Notes: generated from the letters alone by a model not told the origin. A DNA stretch of 6,747 bases from Desulfovibrionales bacterium GWA2_65_9 (GCA_001799475.1 MGTN01000010.1:8025-14771); one strand, 5' to 3'. Counted from the stretch's first letter, positions 1 to 5,439 are shown. A program made the numbers and translations.

Positions 1-356
1 AGATCAGTTGCCGGGGTGAAGCGCGCGGCGTCGCAGGTGGAGGCGGTGACGCCCTGGGGGTTCAGCCGGGCCTGCATGCAGGTGCGCAGCTCCACGGCCT
101 TGTGGATCAGCGGCACGAAGCGCTCGGCGTCGAAGTTGACGTTGGTCAGCGTGCTGAACACGGCCTTGTAGAGGAACAGGTCGGTGTCCTTGTCCTGCAC
201 GCCGTTTTTGGCGGCCTCATGAGCCACGCAGGCCAGGCCCTGGCAGGCGTAGATCAGCAGGTCCTGCAGGGCGGCGACGTCGGGCTGCTTGCCGCACACG
301 CCGAGCTGGGTGCAGGCGGTACCTTTGGCGGTCTGTTCACACTGGTTGCAAAACAT
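1..356 (-). CDS. hcp: Hybrid cluster protein (hydroxylamine/NO reductase), 5' part only
   Basis: This is the N-terminal 118 residues of a protein that runs off the left edge; the family is usually about 530-550 residues. It begins MFCNQCEQTAKG, and its four N-terminal cysteines lie at residues 3, 6, 15 and 21. The resulting C-x2-C-x8-C-x5-C spacing is that of Hcp from strict anaerobes, where it binds the Fe-S cluster near the N-terminus. The hybrid 4Fe-2S-2O cluster ligands would lie outside the window. Family knowledge: Hcp is a cytoplasmic enzyme that reduces hydroxylamine in vitro and is thought to act on nitric oxide in the cell, protecting against nitrosative stress. The ATG is supported by an AGGAGGA ribosome binding site 8 bases upstream. 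A dyad of FNR/HcpR type sits 115 bases upstream and probably controls it. Identification is confident; only completeness cannot be judged. Confidence 0.93.
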   Translation of the reverse strand, partial: MFCNQCEQTAKGTACTQLGVCGKQPDVAALQDLLIYACQGLACVAHEAAKNGVQDKDTDLFLYKAVFSTLTNVNFDAERFVPLIHKAVELRTCMQARLNPQGVTASTCDAARFTPATD

Positions 357-392
357 TGGCTTGTCCTCCTGTTGGAAGTTGGGTGTCTGGTT

Positions 393-415
393 CCCCCCCA
401 TTTTCAGTGGGCGGG
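393..415 (-). promoter_or_regulatory. Possible hairpin in the hcp leader
   Basis: A C7-A run at 393-400 can pair with TGGGCGGG at 408-415 around a 7-base loop, giving seven pairs and one mismatch. It would lie in the hcp transcript about 37-59 bases before the start codon if transcription begins near 437. It has no T-run, so it is not an intrinsic terminator, and it does not cover the ribosome binding site. Function is unknown, and a chance pairing of GC-rich DNA is quite possible. Confidence 0.25.
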
Positions 416-471
416 GGCGGCGGTTTCCCGCTCACGCAATTCCGGTTTAGGACAAGTGGGGGCAGGGCGCT

Positions 472-485
472 TTGACTTGGGTCAA
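472..485 (-). promoter_or_regulatory. FNR/CRP-family operator, probably an HcpR site for hcp
   Basis: TTGAC-TTGG-GTCAA is a perfect dyad with 5-base arms and a 4-base centre, the geometry used by FNR/CRP-family dimers. It stands upstream of hcp. In Desulfovibrio-type bacteria hcp is known to be controlled by HcpR, a CRP/FNR-family regulator that answers nitrosative stress, and the sites I recall for it have the same TTGAC...GTCAA form. An activator site centred at -41.5 would put the hcp transcription start near 437. The -10 region there (TAAACC, 449-444) is weak, as expected for an activator-dependent promoter. The regulator gene itself is not in the window. Confidence 0.72.
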
Positions 486-502
486 TGGGAGGAAGAATTT
501 TT

Positions 503-526
503 GGGGAAATGTGGGGAGGGGCTGGG
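503..526 (+). other. Potential G-quadruplex run between divergent promoters
   Basis: Four G-tracts (GGGG at 503-506, 513-516 and 518-521, GGG at 524-526) are separated by loops of 6, 1 and 2 bases. This fits the G3+N1-7 rule for an intramolecular quadruplex on the plus strand. It lies between the hcp operator and the -35 box of the toxin-antitoxin promoter. The pattern is plain; whether it folds or matters is not known. Confidence 0.4.
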
Positions 527-531
527 AGGTG

Positions 532-555
532 CTTGATACCAGTTCCAGAATCAAG
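532..555. promoter_or_regulatory. Inverted repeat over the toxin-antitoxin promoter (candidate operator)
   Basis: CTTGAT (532-537) and ATCAAG (550-555) are perfect 6-base inverted arms 12 bases apart. The left arm overlaps the -35 box and the right arm abuts the -10 box, so a dimer bound here would block RNA polymerase. The first gene downstream encodes a protein with an XRE DNA-binding domain, which makes autorepression the natural reading. This is inferred from position; the XRE protein's true site is unknown. Confidence 0.45.
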
Positions 556-561
556 TAAAAT
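533..561 (+). promoter_or_regulatory. Sigma70-type promoter of the XRE-ImmA/DUF4411 pair
   Basis: TTGATA (533-538) and TAAAAT (556-561) are separated by exactly 17 bases. Each hexamer matches five of six consensus positions. Transcription would start near 568, leaving a leader of about 50 bases before the ATG at 619. It is AT-rich against a GC-rich background, and it is the best promoter in the window. Confidence 0.7.
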
Positions 562-618
562 CAAAAAATGCTCAGCGGTAGGTGAGACCGCAGGTTACTT
601 CGGCCCGCAAGGTGAGCA

Positions 619-1848
619 ATGGACAAACAGCCAATACCACTTAATCCAGCAATATTACGCTGGGCACGCGAGGAGGCTGGCTTGTCTCTTGACGAGGCAG
701 CTGAGCGTGCGCGGATTACGCCACCCCGCCAAAAGAAAGGTGATGTGCAGCGATTAAGCCCTGCAGATCGTTTGCGTGCGTGGGAAAGTGGCGTTGAACC
801 CCCCAGCCTCCCACAGCTTGAAGCTGTCGCAACGGCCTACCGTCGCCCTCTTCTCACTTTCTTCCTTCCCAGTCCCCCGACGAAGCATACAAGTTTGGCT
901 GACTTCCGAACCGTAGGTAGTGTGCCCACGAGAGTAGACACACCTGAATTTGCCGCCTTCAAGCGGCGTCTCGAAGCTCTTCACGGGGAGCTCATAGAGC
1001 TCTTGAGCATGGAAGGGCAGCAGCCGTTATCTTTTGTCGGTTCTGTAGCAAACACTATGCCTCCATCCCAGCTCGTCCAGTCGATCAGATCTACATTGTC
1101 TTTCCACTTCAAAGAACAACAGAGCTTAAGAGATGGTGATCAGTTTTTAAAAGTCCTCCGTGAAAAAGCACAGAGTGTTGGAATATTTGTGTTGTTCGAA
1201 GGTGATTTGGGTAGTTACCATAGCAAGATAATGCCGGATGAGTTCCGAGGTATTGCTTTTGCGGATAGGATAGCTCCGCTAATTGTCGTCAACCCAAATG
1301 ATGCAAGAGCGGCACGACTTTTTACCTTTGTCCATGAGATCGCTCACATTTGGATTGGAGCAAGCGGTGTATCGAATTTAGACGCTTTGGGGAACCCCGG
1401 CACAACTTACGCGAACAGGAACAACGAGAGATTGTGCAACATGGTAGCTGCCGAGTTCCTTGTTCCTGAATCTCTCCTAAGCAGTGCGTGGGCACAGGCT
1501 AGCGATGGTGAGACGGTAAAAAGGGTCGAGGAGCTATCCCGGACTTTCAAAGTAAGCCGTGAGGTCATCGCTAGGAGATTATTTGACCAGAGGCATATTA
1601 GTGAAATTGATTATCGAAGCCTAATCGCTATCTATAGGGCAGCGTGGCAACAAAACGTGCAGCGGCAGAAGGAGACAGACTCTGGGCCAAATAAGAACAT
1701 TATGGATAAATTTAGGCTCGGTGATCGGCTGCTGCGTATAGTGACTTGCGCGGCGTTTGATGGAAAAATCACCATGCAAAGCGCTGCAAGGATTTTGCGA
1801 GTTCCTGCAAGTCGCTTTGACAAGGTCTTGTATGCGACACGTTCTTGA
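619..1848 (+). CDS. XRE-family regulator with ImmA/IrrE metallopeptidase domain (putative antitoxin)
   Basis: The protein has 409 residues. Residues about 10-80 form an XRE-type helix-turn-helix (LRWAREEAGLSLDEAAERA, then RLRAWESG and a hydrophobic tail), with a somewhat long linker between the recognition helices. Residues about 170-300 are an ImmA/IrrE (COG2856) zinc peptidase-like domain. It carries the HEIAH motif at 239-243 and a likely third metal ligand, E279, in the AAEFLVP motif. The C-terminal 45 residues form a separate helical tail. AAGGTGAG precedes the ATG. It overlaps the next gene by 17 bases and shares its promoter. Family knowledge: XRE-COG2856 proteins occur as antitoxins or regulators beside small toxins, and ImmA-type peptidases can cleave repressors. 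I infer that it binds its own promoter and controls the DUF4411 protein. Catalytic residues look intact, so proteolysis is possible but unproven. Confidence 0.88.
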   Translation: MDKQPIPLNPAILRWAREEAGLSLDEAAERARITPPRQKKGDVQRLSPADRLRAWESGVEPPSLPQLEAVATAYRRPLLTFFLPSPPTKHTSLADFRTVGSVPTRVDTPEFAAFKRRLEALHGELIELLSMEGQQPLSFVGSVANTMPPSQLVQSIRSTLSFHFKEQQSLRDGDQFLKVLREKAQSVGIFVLFEGDLGSYHSKIMPDEFRGIAFADRIAPLIVVNPNDARAARLFTFVHEIAHIWIGASGVSNLDALGNPGTTYANRNNERLCNMVAAEFLVPESLLSSAWAQASDGETVKRVEELSRTFKVSREVIARRLFDQRHISEIDYRSLIAIYRAAWQQNVQRQKETDSGPNKNIMDKFRLGDRLLRIVTCAAFDGKITMQSAARILRVPASRFDKVLYATRS

Positions 1849-2302
1849 TACAAACATCCTAATTAATGCAAATAGGATTGATTTCCCCTTGTCTGGGGGG
1901 CATGTTTTTTGGGATTGGCTTGTAGAGCTTGGGAAAAATGAAATAATCATTATTCCAGAAAAGGTTTATAAAGAAATTGGCGATGGGAATGATGCGTTGC
2001 CAGCATGGTTGAATAGTAACAAGGCGTTTTTTTTCTATCCGACCGCTGACGCTATATACTCTCTGCCAATTGTCTTGCGTGAATATGGCAATAATATTTC
2101 TGATATTTCTCTTGAGCGTATGGGGGCCGACCCCTATGTGATTGCACACGCTCATGCGTGTAGTGGAAGAGTAATATCAAATGAGGCACCACGTGAACGT
2201 GCCACTTCCGCTCACAATAAAAGTATCCCGACAATATGTTCGTCACTCAAGATTGAGTGCTGGAGCCTGCCAAGGCTCCTGTGGGAATTGCGTACTCCGT
2301 AA
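1832..2302 (+). CDS. DUF4411 (PIN-like) protein, putative ribonuclease toxin
   Basis: The protein has 156 residues. The start MRHVLDTNILIN is chosen because PIN-like domains begin with a short strand ending in the first catalytic aspartate, and because AAGGT lies 6 bases before this ATG. An in-frame ATG 75 bases upstream would add a tail that is only the shadow of the preceding gene. Acidic residues fit the PIN-like active site: D6 (LDTN), E48 (VYKEI), D100 (GADPYVIA) and E118 (VISNE). The C-terminal SIPTICSSLKIEC resembles the usual DUF4411 ending. Its first 17 bases lie inside the upstream XRE-ImmA gene, so translation is probably coupled. PIN-fold toxins usually cleave RNA; its target is unknown. 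GC is low (25 of 60 in one counted line), which points to horizontal gain. Confidence 0.82.
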   Translation: MRHVLDTNILINANRIDFPLSGGHVFWDWLVELGKNEIIIIPEKVYKEIGDGNDALPAWLNSNKAFFFYPTADAIYSLPIVLREYGNNISDISLERMGADPYVIAHAHACSGRVISNEAPRERATSAHNKSIPTICSSLKIECWSLPRLLWELRTP

Positions 2303-2311
2303 CTCGCGCGC

Positions 2312-2347
2312 AAAAAAGGCCCCACCATCCGGCGGGGCCTTCTCTTT
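2312..2347. terminator. Bidirectional intrinsic terminator
   Basis: AAGGCCCC (2316-2323) and GGGGCCTT (2334-2341) form a perfect 8-pair stem with a 10-base loop, which could tighten through CC/GG pairing. On the plus strand a T-rich stretch (TTCTCTTT) follows, ending the toxin-antitoxin transcript. On the minus strand the six A at 2312-2317 become a clean U-run, a stronger terminator for the convergent small gene at 2392-2598. Confidence 0.88.
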
Positions 2348-2391
2348 CGTCCCGGCCAGCCCGAAAGGGGCAGCCAGGGCGGCGCGGGCGG

Positions 2392-2598
2392 TTACTCGAC
2401 CTCGTAGCCGTCGTCGTCGTCGGCGTCCTTCACGTTGGCCTCGTCCTCGGCCAGAAGATCGTCGATCTCGCCGGCCAGGTCTTCCAGGCGCGTGCCGAAG
2501 TTGTCGAAGTCGTCGGAGCCCTCGGTTTCCAGGTCGTCGAAGACCTCGCGCAGGAAATTGGACGCCTTCTCCAGTTTTTTGCGGTAGCTGCTTTTCAT
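2392..2598 (-). CDS. Small acidic protein of unknown function
   Basis: The protein has 68 residues. The first ten are basic (MKSSYRKKLE). The rest is very acidic, ending in a run of aspartates (DADDDDGYEVE), with helix-like FLREVFDDLE and RLEDLAGEIDDLLAE that could form amphipathic or coiled-coil helices. There is no signal peptide, membrane segment or cysteine. The ATG is preceded by GAGGTG at a good distance, and the stop leads directly toward a strong terminator. GC matches the core genome, unlike the toxin-antitoxin pair beside it. It lies 101 bases downstream of the 126-residue gene on the same strand and could share its transcript. I do not recognise a family. The base composition, ribosome binding site and terminator make it a likely real gene. 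Confidence 0.68.
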   Translation of the reverse strand: MKSSYRKKLEKASNFLREVFDDLETEGSDDFDNFGTRLEDLAGEIDDLLAEDEANVKDADDDDGYEVE

Positions 2599-2699
2599 GG
2601 TTTCACCTCGCGAGTCCCATAGCCGCAGGGCGGGCGGTGGTCAAGGGTGCAGACGGCGCTTCAGGAGCGCCCCTGCGGGCTGGCCGTCCGGGGCCGTGG

Positions 2700-3080
2700 C
2701 TAGCCCCTGCGGTTCTTGCGGGGGAAGAGCTTGGTCTCGTCGCGTTCGGAGTGCTTGCCCAGGTGCGTGAGCTTGTTGGCCGCGTGCTGCCCCTGGCGGC
2801 GCAGGATGTCCAGCAGGTCGGAGCGCTCCAGGAACTTGCCGTAGTCCGGGTTCTGGCTGATGCCAATGCCGAGCACAACGCCGCCGTCGACCTCGGCATC
2901 GACCCGCACGTCGCCCTCATCGAGCACAACCTCCGCACCGGTGACGCGGGAGAGCATCTCCTTGACGAATTCGGCGTAAATCTGCTGCACGGCGGCTGCG
3001 CCCTCGGCACCCTTGATGCGGTTGCGAAAGCTGGCCGCCAGTTCGTTTTCAATCTTCGTGAAGGATGACTCGTAGCGCAT
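2700..3080 (-). CDS. Hypothetical protein, 126 residues
   Basis: I do not recognise a family. The predicted protein has a helical N-terminal half (residues 1-48, FTKIENELAASFRN through FVKEMLSRVTG). Alternating hydrophobic and acidic strands follow (about 50-75, EVVLDEGDVRVDAEVDGG), then a helix (83-105), and a strongly basic tail ending PRKNRRG. No membrane segment, signal peptide or metal-binding motif is visible, so it is probably cytoplasmic. The basic tail might contact nucleic acid, but this is a guess. The ATG has a GGGGAGGG ribosome binding site, and a well-formed promoter lies about 40 bases further upstream. It probably heads a two-gene unit with the acidic gene at 2392-2598; their opposite charge would allow contact between the products, which is untested. 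Confidence 0.72.
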   Translation of the reverse strand: MRYESSFTKIENELAASFRNRIKGAEGAAAVQQIYAEFVKEMLSRVTGAEVVLDEGDVRVDAEVDGGVVLGIGISQNPDYGKFLERSDLLDILRRQGQHAANKLTHLGKHSERDETKLFPRKNRRG

Positions 3081-3126
3081 ATGTCCCTCCCCGTTTGTGT
3101 GCTGCGGGCCGTCTGCCCATTATGGA

Positions 3127-3155
3127 ATAATCCGCCCTTTTGCGCTGAATGTAAA
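3127..3155 (-). promoter_or_regulatory. Sigma70-type promoter of the 126-residue gene
   Basis: Read on the minus strand, TTTACA (3155-3150, five of six) and GATTAT (3132-3127, four of six) stand 17 bases apart. Transcription would start near 3120, giving a leader of about 40 bases with the GGGGAGGG ribosome binding site near its end. A long G/C homopolymer lies immediately behind the -35 box. Confidence 0.6.
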
Positions 3156-3170
3156 GGGGCGGGGGGGGGG
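3156..3170. repeat. Homopolymer tract G4-C-G10 next to a promoter
   Basis: GGGG (3156-3159), one C, then ten consecutive G (3161-3170). The tract ends directly against the -35 box of the minus-strand promoter at 3127-3155. Runs of this length are prone to slipped-strand length change, and in some pathogens they tune promoters. It is also a region where sequencing errors are common. Confidence 0.8.
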
Positions 3171-3233
3171 ACGCTGTCGGCGCGGGGCGGCGGTGCGGCG
3201 GGCGTTTTCGTTTTGCCACCGGCGATGTAGCAC

Positions 3234-3277
3234 GGAGTCGGCTCAAGGTCTGGGCGAGGGGGAGTCGGCGAAGGTCT
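3234..3277. repeat. Imperfect tandem-spaced direct repeat at the FRG gene end
   Basis: GGAGTCGGCTCAAGGTCT (3234-3251) and GGAGTCGGCGAAGGTCT (3261-3277) are alike except for a one-base gap and one change, and start 27 bases apart. The second copy runs into the stop codon of the FRG gene. No matching copy is visible beyond the other end of that gene, so it is not a simple target-site duplication. It may be a scar of insertion or a short local duplication. Confidence 0.6.
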
Positions 3278-4055
3278 ATGGGTTGTTAAATTGCCGGAGT
3301 GAGTGATGGCTATAAAGCGGGAGTGTCTTTAACGATTCGCAGTAGCCTTGTAGGCCGGGAAACAGTGTCGCCATATTTATATTCATTTTGTTAAGCTCTC
3401 TCAAAAAATCTCGGCGTAATGTTTTGGTAATTCTTATTTTCTTGACCTCATCGAGAAATTCCTTGCCCAGAATACATTTTCCGACAGGTGTTCTGATTGA
3501 TGTTGGACATAGAAACACACTTTGCTGAAATAATTGCCTATCAGCTACAAGCTTTGGTTCGAATGCAGCGACTGATTCAGTGAGCGTTGCTTTGCAATTA
3601 GCCTTCTTGCAAATCTTTATTGCCTTGTTCTTTTCCCAGTTTGTCTCAAGTGCTTCGAGCGGTATTATGAATAGTGAGAAATCTGTAGTTCCGTTGGATA
3701 CCGCAAAAAATAAAGCAATATAGGGTGAAAATGAAAAGTCGAGCAGCCGAGTTGGACAACCATAATGCTGCATAAGGGCTAACCATTCCAAGTCGTCGGA
3801 TTCGTTTGGCAGTCGCTCCGTATACAGCCGCGCAGTTTTCTTGAAGTTTTGCAGCATGTAAAACTCAAGGTCTTGTTCTGCTATTGTGTTAACCCCAAGG
3901 TGATCGCGGAGATAATCAAAATGGCGTGAAATGGATGGGTTAAGCGTCCACTTTGCGTCAGACTGCCCCCGAAAAACCCACTCCCGGTGCGCGTTCAAGT
4001 CAGGCAATTCCGCAAGTAGATCTTTCCAGCTCGCTACATCAATTACTTTTCCCAT
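3276..4055 (-). CDS. FRG-domain protein
   Basis: The protein has 259 residues. It has the FRG hallmarks: WVFRGQ at 26-31, a W-x-L-x-P-S-I segment at 36-42, and WLALMQHYGCPTRLLDFSFS at 91-110 followed by ALFFAVS. RQLFQQSVFLCP at 173-184 and LFPGLQGYCESL at 231-242 complete the pattern. The whole protein is this domain. Family knowledge: FRG is named for its F-R-G motif, its activity is not established, and such genes often occur in variable or defence-rich regions. The ATG at 4055 is chosen because GGGGGAGG sits 6 bases before it. A GTG ten codons earlier lies inside the enolase terminator stem and lacks such a site. GC is far below its neighbours (19 to 28 of 60 in three counted lines), suggesting transfer. 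No own promoter or terminator is evident. Confidence 0.85.
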   Translation of the reverse strand: MGKVIDVASWKDLLAELPDLNAHREWVFRGQSDAKWTLNPSISRHFDYLRDHLGVNTIAEQDLEFYMLQNFKKTARLYTERLPNESDDLEWLALMQHYGCPTRLLDFSFSPYIALFFAVSNGTTDFSLFIIPLEALETNWEKNKAIKICKKANCKATLTESVAAFEPKLVADRQLFQQSVFLCPTSIRTPVGKCILGKEFLDEVKKIRITKTLRRDFLRELNKMNINMATLFPGLQGYCESLKTLPLYSHHSLRQFNNP

Positions 4056-4069
4056 GATGAGCCTCCCCC

Positions 4070-4105
4070 AAAAAAATGGGCTCACCCCTTGTCGGATGAG
4101 CCCAT
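4070..4105 (-). terminator. Intrinsic terminator of eno
   Basis: On the minus strand ATGGGCTCA (4105-4097) and TGAGCCCAT (4084-4076) form a perfect 9-pair stem with a 12-base loop, followed by seven T (4076-4070). It begins 23 bases after the enolase stop codon. The ribosome binding site of the FRG gene starts at the very next base after the T-run. Confidence 0.88.
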
Positions 4106-4128
4106 ATATAACAACGTTGACGGTTCGG

Positions 4129-5439
4129 CTATTCTTCCTCGGTCTCGGTGGCGAACCAGCTCTCGGCCAGGATCGGGCCGTAGTAGATGGCCTCTTCCTC
4201 CAGGTCCTCCTCGATGCGCAGGAGCTGGTTGTACTTGGCCAGCCGGTCGGAGCGGCAGAGCGAGCCGGTCTTGATCTGGCCGGCGTTCACGGCCACGGCC
4301 AGGTCGGAGATGAAGGCGTCCTCGGTCTCGCCCGAGCGGTGGGAGACGACCGTGGTGTACGCCGCCTGCTTGGCCATCTCGATGGTGTCCAGCGTCTCGG
4401 TCAGGGTGCCGATCTGGTTCAGCTTGATCAGGATCGAGTTGGCCACGCCGCGCTCGATGCCCTCGGCCAGGATGTCCGGGTTGGTGACGAAGACGTCGTC
4501 GCCCACGATCTGGATCTCGCCGCCCATGCGGTCGGTCATGATGTTCCAGCCGTCCCAGTCGCCCTCGGCCATGCCGTCCTCGATGGACACGATGGGGAAG
4601 CGCGACACGAGGTCCGCGTAGTAGTCCACGATCTCGGCGCTGGACAGGATCTTGCCCTCGCCCTTCAGGTTGTACTTGCCCTTGTCCTTGTCGAAGAACT
4701 CGCTGGCGGCGCAGTCCATGGCCAGGGCGATCTCGTAGCCGGGGTTGTAGCCTGCGGCCTCGATGGCGCGGATGATGTACTCCAGCGTCTCGGCGTGGCT
4801 CTTCATGTTCGGCGCGAAGCCGCCCTCGTCGCCCACGCTGGTGACATGCCCGTCTTGGGCCAGGATGGATTTCAGCTGGTGGAAGGTCTCCGCGCCCATG
4901 CGCAGGGCATCGGCAAAGGTTTCCGCGCCCAGCGGCATGATCATGAACTCCTGGATGTCCAGGTTGTTGGGTGCGTGCGCGCCGCCGTTGATGATGTTCA
5001 TCATGGGCACGGGCAAGAGCTTGGCGTTGATGCCGCCGATGTACTGGTACAGCGGCAGGCCCAGGAAGTTGCACGCGGCGCGCGCGTTGGCCATGGACAC
5101 GCCCAGGATGGCGTTGGCGCCCAGGCGGCCCTTGTTGTCGGTGCCGTCCAGGTCGATGAGCGAGTTGTCCAGGGCCACCTGGCGCAGGCCGTCCATGCCC
5201 ACGATGGCGTTGGCGATCTCTTCGCGGATGTTGTTCACGGCAATGGACACGCCCTTGCCGCCGTAGCGTTTCTTGTCGCCGTCGCGCAGCTCCAGCGCCT
5301 CGCGGGTGCCGGTGGAGGCCCCGGAGGGCACGGCGGCGCGGCCGGAGGCGCCGGACTCGTACGTGACCTCGACCTCGACGGTGGGATTGCCTCTGGAATC
5401 AAGAATTTCGCGTGCCCAGACAGCGATGATGGTGCTCAT
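4129..5439 (-). CDS. eno: Enolase (phosphopyruvate hydratase)
   Basis: The protein has 436 residues, the usual length. It converts 2-phosphoglycerate to phosphoenolpyruvate in glycolysis and the reverse in gluconeogenesis, in the cytoplasm. All active-site features are present: the mobile loop PSGASTG (38-44), E205 in GDEGGFAPN, and magnesium ligands D242, E287 (SIEDG) and D314 (GDD). The base K339 (LIKLNQIGT), the SHRSGETED loop (366-374) and K390 (IKTGS) complete the site. The start MSTIIAVWAREILDSRGNPT is chosen by homology and by AAGGAGA before the ATG; an in-frame ATG 13 codons upstream would include that site and is unlikely. It is 150 bases downstream of coaX on the same strand and ends at a strong terminator. 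I see no convincing promoter in the 150-base gap, so it may be cotranscribed with coaX. Confidence 0.98.
   Translation of the reverse strand: MSTIIAVWAREILDSRGNPTVEVEVTYESGASGRAAVPSGASTGTREALELRDGDKKRYGGKGVSIAVNNIREEIANAIVGMDGLRQVALDNSLIDLDGTDNKGRLGANAILGVSMANARAACNFLGLPLYQYIGGINAKLLPVPMMNIINGGAHAPNNLDIQEFMIMPLGAETFADALRMGAETFHQLKSILAQDGHVTSVGDEGGFAPNMKSHAETLEYIIRAIEAAGYNPGYEIALAMDCAASEFFDKDKGKYNLKGEGKILSSAEIVDYYADLVSRFPIVSIEDGMAEGDWDGWNIMTDRMGGEIQIVGDDVFVTNPDILAEGIERGVANSILIKLNQIGTLTETLDTIEMAKQAAYTTVVSHRSGETEDAFISDLAVAVNAGQIKTGSLCRSDRLAKYNQLLRIEEDLEEEAIYYGPILAESWFATETEEE

Noticed and set aside
102..536. Plus-strand open frame of 144 codons opposite hcp
   Set aside because: It overlaps the clearly coding hcp start and the control region, and has no ribosome binding site or recognisable product.
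2353..2375. Extra small hairpin (GCCC...GGGC) beside the bidirectional terminator
   Set aside because: It has only four pairs and no T-run, and the neighbouring terminator explains termination here.
2181..3068. Plus-strand 295-codon frame across the terminator and two small genes
   Set aside because: It crosses a strong bidirectional terminator, and its arginine/serine-rich segments are typical of an antisense frame.
4053..4085. GTG at 4085 as the FRG start (ten residues longer)
   Set aside because: It lies inside the eno terminator stem and has no ribosome binding site, while the ATG at 4055 has GGGGGAGG at ideal spacing.
4082..5074. Minus-strand 330-codon frame within eno
   Set aside because: It is an out-of-frame shadow of eno, rich in R, H, G and P; the eno frame has all catalytic residues.
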